A model generated the notes under the pieces. It was given only the letters and a program-made list of their open reading frames with translations. It searched no databases and was not told the DNA's origin. A stretch of DNA of 64,000 bases from Trichomonas vaginalis G3 (lineage: Eukaryota; Parabasalia; Trichomonadida; Trichomonadidae), in NCBI RefSeq assembly GCF_026262505.1, contig NC_067204.1:20491300-20555299 (forward strand), in the 5' to 3' direction. The position numbers and the translations under genes are program-made. Positions 10,203 to 19,032 of the stretch are shown piece after piece. Every line of letters begins with the position of its first letter. The first letter of the stretch is position 1.

Positions 10203-11603
10203 ATGTCGAAGGAAAAGCTAGAGACGGCTGATGAAGTTTCCTCGGGCCCCGAATCAGCTGAATCAGTAGAAAAACACATGTATACTCGACCGGCCAATCC
10301 GTTCAGGATTCCCGAGGACAAAGAAGAATTTGCACTGCATGATCAAATGCGTGCATCATCAAATAAGGCAAGATCTCGATTGCTTGATGTGAAATCAGTG
10401 CGCGAGAACTTCCGTCATTTAACACAAGTTTCAACTCAACCAATTACTGCTGAAGAAAAGGCATTGGATCAGTTAATTCCTCCACCAGACTCATCAAAGA
10501 ATAGAGAAGGACTTAAAGAATTCATTTCTCAGAAGCGCGAAATCTTTCTTGCTCAATTAGCTATTGATACAAAACAAGAAGAATTACAAAGACTTGAAAA
10601 GCTTGAAAAAGAGGAAGAGTCAGCTCTTAAGGCAAAAGCAGCCGAAATCAATCTATTTAAGACACAATTCGCCAATTTTATCGAATCTGATGGTAAAGCT
10701 ACAATGGACGCTGGAAAAGCTGCCGAAAAGAAGGCAAAAGAAAGACTCGAAGTTTCTATGAAGATCAAGCAAGTATCAGGACAGATATCTACTCTCAGAA
10801 ACGAAATCGCTCATCAAGACGAAAAACTTACAGAATGTCAGCAATACGAACAATTCTTAGAATCTCTTACACCACCAGAATGGCGAAAAACACATCCTGG
10901 TGAAATGTACTTCAAAGATCCCGATCAACTTATTAATATCATCGCATCTCTTGAAGAACAGAACATGTTCTTAATACGACATTGCCAAGAAGCTGAAGAA
11001 GCCGTCGAGCGATACAGAACTAAGTTTAATGAGTTACTTGAGAGCAGAGAAGGCGGATTAAAACAAATGGCAACAAATAAAGAAGAAAAAGAGAGAGAAT
11101 TACAAGTAACTCGCGAAAAGAATGGTCAGTATAAGATTGATAGCGAATTTAAGTACGGAAATGAGCTTGGAGACGAAGAATATAATCAAATTCAACAAGA
11201 CATTATTAATTTCCATAAAAGTCTTGGATTTGATGTTTCCAGCTCAAATGATATAGCAATGATGCTCAGAAGAATCGAAAATCGCATGGAAGAACTAATT
11301 ATGAGATTAGAAAAGTTTGAACAGTCAACGGTTAAATCTTTGGCTCTAGAAAAAGAGAGGGAAAGAAGAGATTTGAAGAGAACAAAGGATCAAGAAGAGA
11401 AACAGAGAGGACAAGCAGAGAAAGTTAAAAAGGCAATTGAACTGGCCAATAAGCCAATTGAGCGCAAACTCGGAAGACCACTCGTGGAGAGAATCATTCC
11501 GAAGAAGGGCCAGAGCAGGCAAGAAGAGGAAGATAAAGCGCGCCAAGAAAAATTGGAAAAAGAAGCAGACGAACAGCTTCTTTTTGGACAGATTTGGGAT
11601 TGA
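10203..11603 (+). CDS. CFAP100: CFAP100/CCDC37-like (MIA1) axonemal coiled-coil protein
   Basis: A protein of 466 residues when started at the ATG after the Inr; an upstream ATG at 10119 would add 28 hydrophobic residues but lies before the predicted transcription start. Residues of about 100-230 form a DUF4200 coiled coil beginning with KREIFLAQLAI and ending FLESLTPPEW, a signature of CFAP100 (Chlamydomonas MIA1), part of the modifier-of-inner-arms complex that regulates inner dynein arm I1. The remainder is charged coiled coil with a Lys/Arg/Glu-rich tail. The expected role is in the flagellar axoneme, which fits a flagellated protist. It is shorter than the animal protein, mainly at the N-terminus. 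Confidence 0.88.
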   Translation: MSKEKLETADEVSSGPESAESVEKHMYTRPANPFRIPEDKEEFALHDQMRASSNKARSRLLDVKSVRENFRHLTQVSTQPITAEEKALDQLIPPPDSSKNREGLKEFISQKREIFLAQLAIDTKQEELQRLEKLEKEEESALKAKAAEINLFKTQFANFIESDGKATMDAGKAAEKKAKERLEVSMKIKQVSGQISTLRNEIAHQDEKLTECQQYEQFLESLTPPEWRKTHPGEMYFKDPDQLINIIASLEEQNMFLIRHCQEAEEAVERYRTKFNELLESREGGLKQMATNKEEKERELQVTREKNGQYKIDSEFKYGNELGDEEYNQIQQDIINFHKSLGFDVSSSNDIAMMLRRIENRMEELIMRLEKFEQSTVKSLALEKERERRDLKRTKDQEEKQRGQAEKVKKAIELANKPIERKLGRPLVERIIPKKGQSRQEEEDKARQEKLEKEADEQLLFGQIWD

Positions 11604-11914
11604 TAATAGATTTTTGTTATTCATGTTTGATAAATTTATTGTTTTTTCTTTCATTTACTGAATTTTTCTTTTCATTACCAACAAATAATAATTTGGATAA
11701 ATTGGTCACTATTGTCATGTTATTTGATACATAATCGTCTTTATGTTAAAGTATTTTGTTTCATTCAATTGCAAAGAATCGCAAATTTACAGCATTTTCT
11801 CTTTCGGTAATACACTGTTTTCACTCGATCAAATTAGCGATATAATATCAAAGCAAATTAAATATCACTCATCCATGTAAAATTCAAAAAACGATTTTTT
11901 ACAACTCTCAAAAA
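11604..11914. other. intergenic between CFAP100-like and kinase genes
   Basis: AT-rich spacer with the 3' end of one gene and the promoter of the next. A TCACTCATCC sequence about 45 bases before the kinase ATG is a possible but imperfect Inr; it is followed by a two-codon ATG-TAA. Confidence 0.4.
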
Positions 11915-13078
11915 ATGGGCAGCTGCGTGAGCCGCTCCTCAGTGAAGGTGAGCGCAGCGTCCAATGAGGAAGAGGACAAAAATGATAATAGTGAAGGCAG
12001 TCTTCTCCCCATGTTTGAGAATAACGATGATGTGGATGAATTTGTTTTTCAAGTAGCTGATAGTAGTTCAGAAGAAGAAAAACCTAAAATGGTCTTTGAT
12101 GGAATGACTCCAGGACAAATAATTAAGTTTTTGATCTATAATTCAAGTTCACCATTTTTGATTGGCGGAAATCCTCCCGAAGCAAATTCAAAACCCGATG
12201 AAAAAGATGATAGTAGTTGTTCTGGATACAGATACGTCAAGCATATTGGTTCTGGTGCTTCATCTGAAGTTATTGAAATGGAAAAGGATAGTGTTCATTA
12301 TGCAGTTAAGTCATGCACTAAAAACAATAAAAAAGTCAATTTCCTCAACCTTCAAACTCATGAACCTAAAGAGGAAGCAGCAATTCTTAGAAATTTCAAC
12401 AGTCCTTTTGTTATTAAAATTTACGATATAATCGAGTCAGAAGAAAACGTAATGATCGTCATGGAATTACTTAAAGGCGGATCGATCTTAAAATTGAGAG
12501 AAATTCCTCAACTTAAAAAAGCCTTCGGACAATCATTAATTGCCTTAGAATATATTCATTCTCGTTACATAGCACACCACGATATTAAGCCAGACAATAT
12601 ATTACTGGATTCAGATAATAACATACGACTCGTTGATTTTAGTGTCTCCGAATACGTTGAAGACCCGGATGATTTGAAGTCTCATGTACAGAAAGGAACT
12701 GCCACATATTCTGCACCAGAAGTTTTTGATTCTCAGCCATATGATTTATTTAAAGCTGATATTTGGTCTATGGACATTACATTTTACCAGGTAATGTATA
12801 AAACATTGCCTTTTACTGGTAAAAACGTCTTTGCCTTGCAAAACAATATTGCAACAAAGCCAATTGAATTTCCACCAGATTCAGATCCAGATTTCAATAA
12901 TTTAGTCTCTAGTATGGTTGAAAAAGAACCTTCGAAGCGAGCAAACTTTATAGATTTATGGAAAAACCCTTGGCTGAAAGGAGTAAGAGAAATTGCAATG
13001 GATGTTCCTGTCCGCTCTTCTGTACAGAAAATTTATCAGTCACAGACTGCTATTCGATTCTGCTCTGTCAAAGTATAA
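11915..13078 (+). CDS. serine/threonine kinase of the CaMKK/LKB1-like group, predicted N-myristoylated
   Basis: A protein of 387 residues. The N-terminus MGSCVSRSS fits the MGxxxS myristoylation pattern, with Cys4 available for palmitoylation, so membrane anchoring is predicted. An acidic linker of about 100 residues follows. The kinase domain spans about 105-355: Gly-rich loop IGSGASSEV, Lys in HYAVKS, catalytic loop HHDIKPDN (the usual HRD Arg is His), metal site DFS in place of DFG, and SAPE at the end of the activation segment, then FKADIWSMDI. The overall pattern resembles CaMKK, SAK1/ELM1 and LKB1 kinases, which activate AMPK-type kinases; the exact subfamily is inference. Catalytic Lys and both Asp residues are present, so it is likely active. 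Confidence 0.85.
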   Translation: MGSCVSRSSVKVSAASNEEEDKNDNSEGSLLPMFENNDDVDEFVFQVADSSSEEEKPKMVFDGMTPGQIIKFLIYNSSSPFLIGGNPPEANSKPDEKDDSSCSGYRYVKHIGSGASSEVIEMEKDSVHYAVKSCTKNNKKVNFLNLQTHEPKEEAAILRNFNSPFVIKIYDIIESEENVMIVMELLKGGSILKLREIPQLKKAFGQSLIALEYIHSRYIAHHDIKPDNILLDSDNNIRLVDFSVSEYVEDPDDLKSHVQKGTATYSAPEVFDSQPYDLFKADIWSMDITFYQVMYKTLPFTGKNVFALQNNIATKPIEFPPDSDPDFNNLVSSMVEKEPSKRANFIDLWKNPWLKGVREIAMDVPVRSSVQKIYQSQTAIRFCSVKV

Positions 13079-13354
13079 TTTGTTTGTTAATAAATACCAT
13101 TTAATTTTAACTAATTTAAGAATTTTAATATTTCAACTATTGCCAATCGTGTGAAGATCTTGAGCTTTATATAACTACTCATTAAAACATAATTAATCAA
13201 ATGAATAATAAATTTTCCAGAAAATTTATTACGACTTTCTGAAAATAATATGCAACCTAATCATGCAATGCATATATTTAACGGAAATGATCATTATAAT
13301 GCTTTTTCTTACTTCAATAAAATATTGTTTTTCAAAAATAAATACAATAGAATT

Positions 13355-13915
13355 TTACTGGACTTTTACAACAGTTCCATGTAATTCGAACTGAATTACA
13401 CCATAAGCTCGACCTACTATGCTTTCAGTTTGCTGAATTCGGAAAGCTTTGTAATATTGATCACAAAACAAAGTATTAACATGCAATCCAATTGTACTAG
13501 GATTCAAATATGTTTTTCTTGCTTCATCTAAAAGAACCCAATTATCATCTTCGGTTAAACCATAAATTACAAAAGAAAATATTGGTTGATTTGATGACTC
13601 ATTATATCTCATTGCGTAAGCAGTAGGATTTATTAGAAAATTATGAAAACTGATTTCAATCGGGTTTAATATTTCTGTAGTGACTTCTGAATTGTCGCCA
13701 TAAAGAATGTCAAGAGAAGCTTTATCACCTGATGGCTTTTTTGAAATAGCTTTGACAATTTGTTGGATATTTATTTTTTTATTTTCGTCATTTTTGATTT
13801 GATTCATAAGACCTGTAAATATTCCGTTGAAATAATCACCTTTATATTGCAAATCTATATTCTGAAGCCTCGCATCATTCCTTTGCAGTCCAAAATATAC
13901 TCCTTGATCTGTCAT
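13355..13915 (-). CDS. F5/8 type C (discoidin-like) domain protein
   Basis: A protein of 187 residues starting MTDQGVYFG; an upstream ATG in frame lies before the Inr and is rejected. The middle to C-terminal region has the layout of the trichomonad F5/8 type C domain: AYAMRYNES, then FVIYGLTEDDNWVLLDE (compare the family pattern WxIEGSNDGxxWxxLD), and the closing strands AFRIQQTES and GVIQFELHG. The family is a beta-sandwich often found alone or fused to BTB domains in trichomonads. There is no signal peptide, so it is probably cytosolic. The ligand is unknown. Confidence 0.65.
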   Translation of the reverse strand: MTDQGVYFGLQRNDARLQNIDLQYKGDYFNGIFTGLMNQIKNDENKKINIQQIVKAISKKPSGDKASLDILYGDNSEVTTEILNPIEISFHNFLINPTAYAMRYNESSNQPIFSFVIYGLTEDDNWVLLDEARKTYLNPSTIGLHVNTLFCDQYYKAFRIQQTESIVGRAYGVIQFELHGTVVKVQ

Positions 13916-13920
13916 CAATA

Positions 13921-13928
13921 AAAAATGA
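13921..13928 (-). promoter_or_regulatory. Inr TCATTTTT of the F5/8-type-C-like gene
   Basis: On the minus strand TCATTTTT lies 5 bases before the ATG at 13915, giving a leader of about 10 bases. It fixes the start codon. Confidence 0.75.
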
Positions 13929-14015
13929 AAAAATATGCCACCAATTATCAAAAATTAAGATAAATGCTACAATTATTAAACAATTTATTGAGATTTATAT
14001 GGAAAAACAAAAAAA

Positions 14016-15074
14016 TTACAATCGTATAAATGAAAAAACAAGAAAAACAATAAGAATAACGAACGCTACATCTGTAAGAGGATTAAATCTAATAACATGA
14101 GAATTCTCAGCATTGTCTGAATTCGTATTTTGCTCATTAACTACTTTAACAACAATATTATTGTTGAACAAATCTGATGCACCAATTTGTGTCTCAGTCT
14201 CGGCTTTAATATCAGATGGTATATCAGTAATAACAGTTGTTAAAATTTCAAAAGGAGTACGTTTTTCTTGGACATTTCCATTGGAATTAGCTTCTGAATC
14301 AGGAATTATGTTTTCTTGGCTAGTATTTTCTAGACTTTCTGGGGATGAAACTTGATTATTTATTTCATCTTGGTTTTTAACGTTATCTTCTGGTTTTTCT
14401 TGAGCTAATTCATTCTGTGATGGATTTTCTTGAACTGGCTCTTCTTCAATTGGAGTTTCTTGGGAAATATTATTTTCATTTTCGTTATTTGGTTGTTCTT
14501 GGTTGTCATTTTCATCATGATGAAGTTCCTCTTCTTCAGGATGTTCATGGTCGTGGCAATGATCTTCATTTTCTTCTGGCTCTTTTGGTTCTTCAGTTTT
14601 CTCTTCAGGAAGAGGATCTGGGTCGATATGGAGACTGCATTTAGTACATTTCCATTCTCTACTGGCTTTTGCTAGCTTTCTTACTGAAACAGGATCAGTA
14701 TAAATTCCTCCAATTGCGCCTTCTGGATTTGTAGGGAAAAATGCGATCAATGCTGTAAGAGCAGTTCTAATGTCCCATCCAGGATTCCATTGTTCTGGAT
14801 GATATGAAGTAAATGATAAACATAATCTTGTATCTGTTGCAAATCTTCCATTTGGAGTTAAGAAAGTTATATCAGGCGGCGCTAAAGGATAATTTAATGG
14901 AAATGTTAATGTGCCATGATAAATACCGCCTTCAAATGGAGTGTCTTTTGGACCTTTTACTGTGAAATGCCATAAGAAAATATCATCATCACTAATTGGA
15001 CCTGCAACGAATAATCCGTCGTTATCTTTTTGTATTTTTTTAAGCTCTGACATCAGTCTTTTGGCTCCAGTCAT
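14016..15074 (-). CDS. UBE2J: tail-anchored ubiquitin-conjugating enzyme E2, UBE2J/Ubc6-like
   Basis: A protein of 352 residues. The UBC fold covers about 1-150: WHFTVKGPKDTPFEGGIYHG, YPLAPPDITFLTPNGRF, and active-site Cys85 in RLCLSFTSYHPEQWNPGW. This wording, with TPNGRF in place of the usual HPN and the SYHPE segment after Cys, is typical of UBE2J. A Glu/Asn/Gln-rich, acidic linker of about 170 residues includes a His-rich stretch (HCHDHEHPEEEELHH). The last 20 residues are a single hydrophobic segment ending at the C-terminus, as in tail-anchored Ubc6/UBE2J on the ER membrane. The expected role is ER-associated degradation. No convincing Inr was seen close to the ATG. Confidence 0.9.
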   Translation of the reverse strand: MTGAKRLMSELKKIQKDNDGLFVAGPISDDDIFLWHFTVKGPKDTPFEGGIYHGTLTFPLNYPLAPPDITFLTPNGRFATDTRLCLSFTSYHPEQWNPGWDIRTALTALIAFFPTNPEGAIGGIYTDPVSVRKLAKASREWKCTKCSLHIDPDPLPEEKTEEPKEPEENEDHCHDHEHPEEEELHHDENDNQEQPNNENENNISQETPIEEEPVQENPSQNELAQEKPEDNVKNQDEINNQVSSPESLENTSQENIIPDSEANSNGNVQEKRTPFEILTTVITDIPSDIKAETETQIGASDLFNNNIVVKVVNEQNTNSDNAENSHVIRFNPLTDVAFVILIVFLVFSFIRL

Positions 15075-15360
15075 TTTCCAAAATTTATTGTCACTTTTTT
15101 ACCTAAAATATCGAAAAGAATCTCAAATTCTGCCTTAAATAGTGGTTAGATTCACTATGCATTCATATACAGGCAGATTTGTTGAGTGATACATCAAATT
15201 ACAATGGAATTCGAATAGTGATTCTCTTTATCTTAAGAAATGTATCTTCTTTAATTCTGATTAGTTATAATTCATCCGCTCACTTAAGTCAACATTCATG
15301 AGAGATATAAGTTTAAATACAATGAACGCTTTTAATTACAATAATATAATAAACAATTTT

Positions 15361-15825
15361 TTATTTGTGACGTAAGTTAGCAACACTATCGGTAATAAAA
15401 CCATGGGGATCTATATCAGCAGGTGGATGAGATATGCAATGCATAAATCTCTGTGAAGCTCTTTGCATTTTACCCATCCATTCTTCTTCCTGAGAAGATG
15501 GAAAATTCTGAACTTTCTTATTAAACCAAAGCTTTGCTTCAGCAGACATATGAGTGTAGAGTGCATCTTCTCCGTTATATTTTCTTGCATTATCCCAGAT
15601 GAGATTTACATCAGATTTCCATGCTTCTATTGTGTCATACTTTCCATTCTTCAAGTTTGAGAGTACTTTTTGCAAAGCCATTGGTTCTTTAATAATTTGC
15701 AAATAATTTGGTGCTCCATCTCTTTCAGGATCCACCATCTCGACAAATGGTTGACATAATGGCCAAGCAATAAGTTTTTCTGTTAATGATTTGCATTTTT
15801 CGAGTTGATATTTTGTTAATGGCAT
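15361..15825 (-). CDS. small single-bromodomain protein
   Basis: A protein of about 154 residues if started at MPLTKYQLEKC; two earlier in-frame ATGs would add 8 or 13 residues. Nearly the whole chain is a bromodomain: WPLCQPFVEMVDPERDGAPNYLQIIKEPMAL (ZA loop), a helix with YDTIEAWKSDVNLIWDNARKYN containing the conserved acetyl-lysine-binding Asn, and a final helix. Small proteins of this type are a chromatin-reader family in trichomonads. It lies head-to-tail with the UBE2J-like gene. Confidence 0.88.
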   Translation of the reverse strand: MPLTKYQLEKCKSLTEKLIAWPLCQPFVEMVDPERDGAPNYLQIIKEPMALQKVLSNLKNGKYDTIEAWKSDVNLIWDNARKYNGEDALYTHMSAEAKLWFNKKVQNFPSSQEEEWMGKMQRASQRFMHCISHPPADIDPHGFITDSVANLRHK

Positions 15826-15989
15826 TTTCGAGAAATTGACATGTGACATGAAATAGAAAATCACTTCATTGAAACTGATTGATTTTAGCTAATAATTATA
15901 TGCATTGTAGTTGCACATTCATATTTTTAAAGTCAAAATGGACTTATATTCTTCCTAGACTCATTTTTTTGCTTCATAAATCTTCGATA

Positions 15990-16150
15990 TTCAAATTTGA
16001 CGGTTTGGTCCAATCAAACATCTATTTCCCTTCCTACCCAGTTGTCATTGGTATGCCAGCTAAGCCTGGAAGGGGTAAAATTACAGGTTGTGTTGGTGTG
16101 CAGATGCTTCCGTTATACCTTCAAAGGCCTGTCACAATTCCAAAAAATTT
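15990..16150. ncRNA. candidate structured RNA or conserved island, unidentified
   Basis: A patch of higher GC content between two minus-strand genes. It contains CCCTTCC at 16028-16034 pairing with GGAAGGG about 35 bases later. Farther on, ACAGG near 16083 can pair with CCTGT near 16130. A run of T follows. A 91-codon frame crosses it but reads as a mix of hydrophobic and unrelated residues. I checked by eye for U1, U2, U4, U5, U6, SRP and RNase P signatures and found none that fit. It could also be a decayed gene. Confidence 0.2.
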
Positions 16151-16285
16151 TTAGAGTTTTTTTCCTATTCACATCTAAATTACACTGAGGAATCTATTTT
16201 GAGCTTGCACAGTTCTTTTAATATTTAATTTAATATTTGCAAGTGAATAATTTCATTTTTTTTATGAATCAAACAAAATTACCTT

Positions 16286-17677
16286 TTATTCTACTGTAAA
16301 TATATGACATATATAAGTGTAATAAAACAACGAAGCTGATGCTTCATATTTTTCCTCTTGAGCATCAGATTCTGCGTAACTATCAATATCATAACCAGAA
16401 CAAGTTTCTTTGAACTCAAAGAGCTTATTCATATTATAAAAGTATTTGCCAATAGCTGCTAGACCATCATAGATCTCATCTTTCTCTATTCTTTCGCTCA
16501 TTTGAAGCAAAAATCCAAAACATCTGGCGTAATTTTTTGGATCAGGATTTTCATCGCTGTCGTTTTCGTTGTAAGTCATGAATGAGTCTACGAACAAAGA
16601 TGGGTTCAACTGTGCAACAACAGCTAAGAATTGGCCAGCTGCATTTCGTATTTTCATTGTTCCATTGAAGATCCTTGATGTTGTAATTGATAAAACATCA
16701 TCAATCGAAAATGGACACTTCCAATCTTCGTTTTTGAGAACAAAAGCGAGTAATTCGAAGGCTCCACTCTCTGAGTTTGAATCATCTGTATCTAATGACT
16801 TGTAAATCGCTTGATAACCTCCATTTTCAAGGAGATTATTTAATACTTCTCTGGAAAGTCCGAATTGCATAAGAAGGAATAATAAAGAATTAATATCTGA
16901 ATCGTCAAATGCCCAAAAATTATTGAATTGAAGAATTGCTTCAGAATAATCTTCAATTTTTCTTTCTTCTTCAAAATGTTCAATTGTTTTGCCGACAATT
17001 TTGATAACATAGAAACCAGAATCACGAATATATGGAGAATTTATAAAGATATTAACTCCTGCAAAAATAATATCGATACTTTCTGGATCAAACTTAAATT
17101 TCTGGTATTTGCAAATAAATCTGGCTACACTTCGATCTAAATTAGGAGACAAGCCAACAAAATTATAGAAAGGTTGTAAATTTAATTTATCTGGTAATTG
17201 TGAGATTCTTTTGATAAGTATTTCGAATATATTTTGATATATTTCTAATACTATACCATTTCTTGCTAACTGCTGATTATCTAAGAGAGAAAATAAGTAT
17301 GAAAGCAATTCATCTGTAAGATCATGGTTTGTCATTCCTATTATAGCTTTTAATATGCAAGTCAAATCATTTATTATTGAGATATCGGTTGCATGAAATA
17401 AAAGGATCAATAATCTTTCATAAAGTTGAATTTGCTTAATTGATGGATGTGCTTGATTAAAAGATGTGATTTCCACTAGATATTTTAATGCATTTCTTAT
17501 TGAGGTTTCATTTTCTGATTGAAGATTTTGAAATTGGTTTGGAAAATCTAAAATTAAAGTTCTAAACTGAATGTCCTCCTCTTTAGAAAGACCACGCGTA
17601 ATGTAAGAATTCGAGTTTTGTAGTTTATAAGGGTTTTCTTGGTCTTTTCCCTTATGGTCAGATAAAGAAGGAATCAT
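16286..17677 (-). CDS. armadillo/HEAT-like helical-repeat protein (paralogue of 19033-20439)
   Basis: A protein of 463 residues starting MIPSLSDHKGK. The ATG at 17677 follows an Inr, so the 13 upstream residues of the longer frame are rejected. After a polar N-terminus the chain is a succession of amphipathic helices with Leu/Ile/Phe spacing typical of armadillo-like folds. No catalytic motif or membrane segment. The gene at 19033-20439 has the same length, start (MIP) and architecture, so I infer a tandem paralogue pair. Function unknown; such proteins usually act as scaffolds. Confidence 0.7.
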   Translation of the reverse strand: MIPSLSDHKGKDQENPYKLQNSNSYITRGLSKEEDIQFRTLILDFPNQFQNLQSENETSIRNALKYLVEITSFNQAHPSIKQIQLYERLLILLFHATDISIINDLTCILKAIIGMTNHDLTDELLSYLFSLLDNQQLARNGIVLEIYQNIFEILIKRISQLPDKLNLQPFYNFVGLSPNLDRSVARFICKYQKFKFDPESIDIIFAGVNIFINSPYIRDSGFYVIKIVGKTIEHFEEERKIEDYSEAILQFNNFWAFDDSDINSLLFLLMQFGLSREVLNNLLENGGYQAIYKSLDTDDSNSESGAFELLAFVLKNEDWKCPFSIDDVLSITTSRIFNGTMKIRNAAGQFLAVVAQLNPSLFVDSFMTYNENDSDENPDPKNYARCFGFLLQMSERIEKDEIYDGLAAIGKYFYNMNKLFEFKETCSGYDIDSYAESDAQEEKYEASASLFYYTYICHIFTVE

Positions 17678-17683
17678 TTCAAG

Positions 17684-17691
17684 AGAAATGA
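17684..17691 (-). promoter_or_regulatory. Inr TCATTTCT of the helical-repeat gene
   Basis: TCATTTCT on the minus strand, 6 bases before the ATG at 17677. It decides the start codon. Confidence 0.7.
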
Positions 17692-17908
17692 ATTGCCAAA
17701 CATATGTTGCCCCCAATTGCTATCGAACACGAACCATATGAATAAATGAGGTTTATACATTATAATTCCAATTAAATAAAAAATTTAATTTTATCATCCA
17801 CAATCTTAACTATATTGGTTAACATATGATAAATACATTAGATGATGAAATATACAATAAAGATTAAAAGTCTAATATTTACAAACAATTTATAATTAAA
17901 AATTAAAG

Positions 17909-18871
17909 CTATTGTTTCTTTCTTTTCTGAACATCCACGTTGAATTTGCAATCATATACTTCTACTTGGCATGACTTGTAGAGCACAATGATTTCTTTTG
18001 ATTTGAACTCAGTGAAATAACTGTCTGTGATATCCAGAGCACAAGAATCGGATTCAACCAATACGGAACAATTCTGGTTATTAATGAAGGAACATTCTTC
18101 GATTTCACCATGAAATCTCATTAAAAATAAATTAATTCCTGCGGAATTATCAAGAGCGGAATTATTAATAATACTACATCCATAAAATGATTTAAAGCCA
18201 GGACTACTACTAAATTCAAAGACTGCACCATACTTTGTAGCAGTGTTTCCACCAAAAATACAATTTTTAATCTTTCCAGAATTGTGTTGAAGGCGGATAC
18301 CACCAATCCAAGTATTTGCATTGCAGTTAGTAAAATTCGAATTCTCACAGAAAACTAGGCTTAACATGTTTTTACCGTCGAAAAAGCATGCTCCAATACG
18401 ATTGGCATGGCAATTATCTATGGAGTTATATGTAAAATTGATATAGTCGGAATCTGTTATTTCAGCTGCGCCTGTTGCTTTTGCGATACAAGATTTGAAA
18501 ATGGATTTTCGAATGGTCGCATTACAAGTCATAACATACAATCCTCCTCCAGAGCGTTGGAGATCAATACACTTTAAGAATGTGCATTGTTCTATTGTAA
18601 CAAGATTTTGTTGTTTTAAAAAAATTCTTGAGCTATATGTTGTCTTACTAAACGATTTTTCTGAATCAATTCGAACAGGCGTGGTAAGAAAGTTTTTCAT
18701 CGTAGTTTGGTATAATTTTATAATTGAGTTTTGGAATGATTGGAGTAACGGGCCAAACGAGTGAGAAAAATATGATTTACTGAGTTGAAATTTCATATTG
18801 TCTGCTTGAATTTGAGGAGATGTATGATAAATTGAAGCAATTGCTAAATTAATCAGAGAAACATTCTTCAT
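17909..18871 (-). CDS. Pmp-like parallel beta-helix protein
   Basis: A protein of 320 residues. From about residue 90 it has repeats of the form xxIxxCxFxNCxA: VTIEQCTFLKCIDLQRSGGG, then RKSIFKSCIAKATGAAE, SNFTNCNANTWIGG, KNCIFGGNTATKYGA and EECSFINNQ. These resemble the right-handed beta-helix of polymorphic membrane protein (Pmp)-like families, which are expanded in Trichomonas and often surface-exposed. This copy has no signal peptide or C-terminal membrane segment, so it may be a truncated or intracellular member. The start codon overlaps a TCATAAAT sequence that may serve as Inr. Confidence 0.7.
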   Translation of the reverse strand: MKNVSLINLAIASIYHTSPQIQADNMKFQLSKSYFSHSFGPLLQSFQNSIIKLYQTTMKNFLTTPVRIDSEKSFSKTTYSSRIFLKQQNLVTIEQCTFLKCIDLQRSGGGLYVMTCNATIRKSIFKSCIAKATGAAEITDSDYINFTYNSIDNCHANRIGACFFDGKNMLSLVFCENSNFTNCNANTWIGGIRLQHNSGKIKNCIFGGNTATKYGAVFEFSSSPGFKSFYGCSIINNSALDNSAGINLFLMRFHGEIEECSFINNQNCSVLVESDSCALDITDSYFTEFKSKEIIVLYKSCQVEVYDCKFNVDVQKRKKQ

Positions 18872-19032
18872 TTATGAAAAATTAATAAGCCAAATCATAT
18901 TCAGTGGTATAATGTGTTAATATTTCCTTATAGACTAGTCTTGAAAACATACATTTTCTATTATGAATTTTTTTATTATATGATGGTATCAATTCATTTA
19001 TAAAGAAAACATGTTTTAATTAAATGATAAGT

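Noticed and set aside
15879-16154. 91-codon plus-strand frame
   Set aside because: No recognisable domain; it crosses the structured GC-richer island and begins in intergenic AT-rich DNA.
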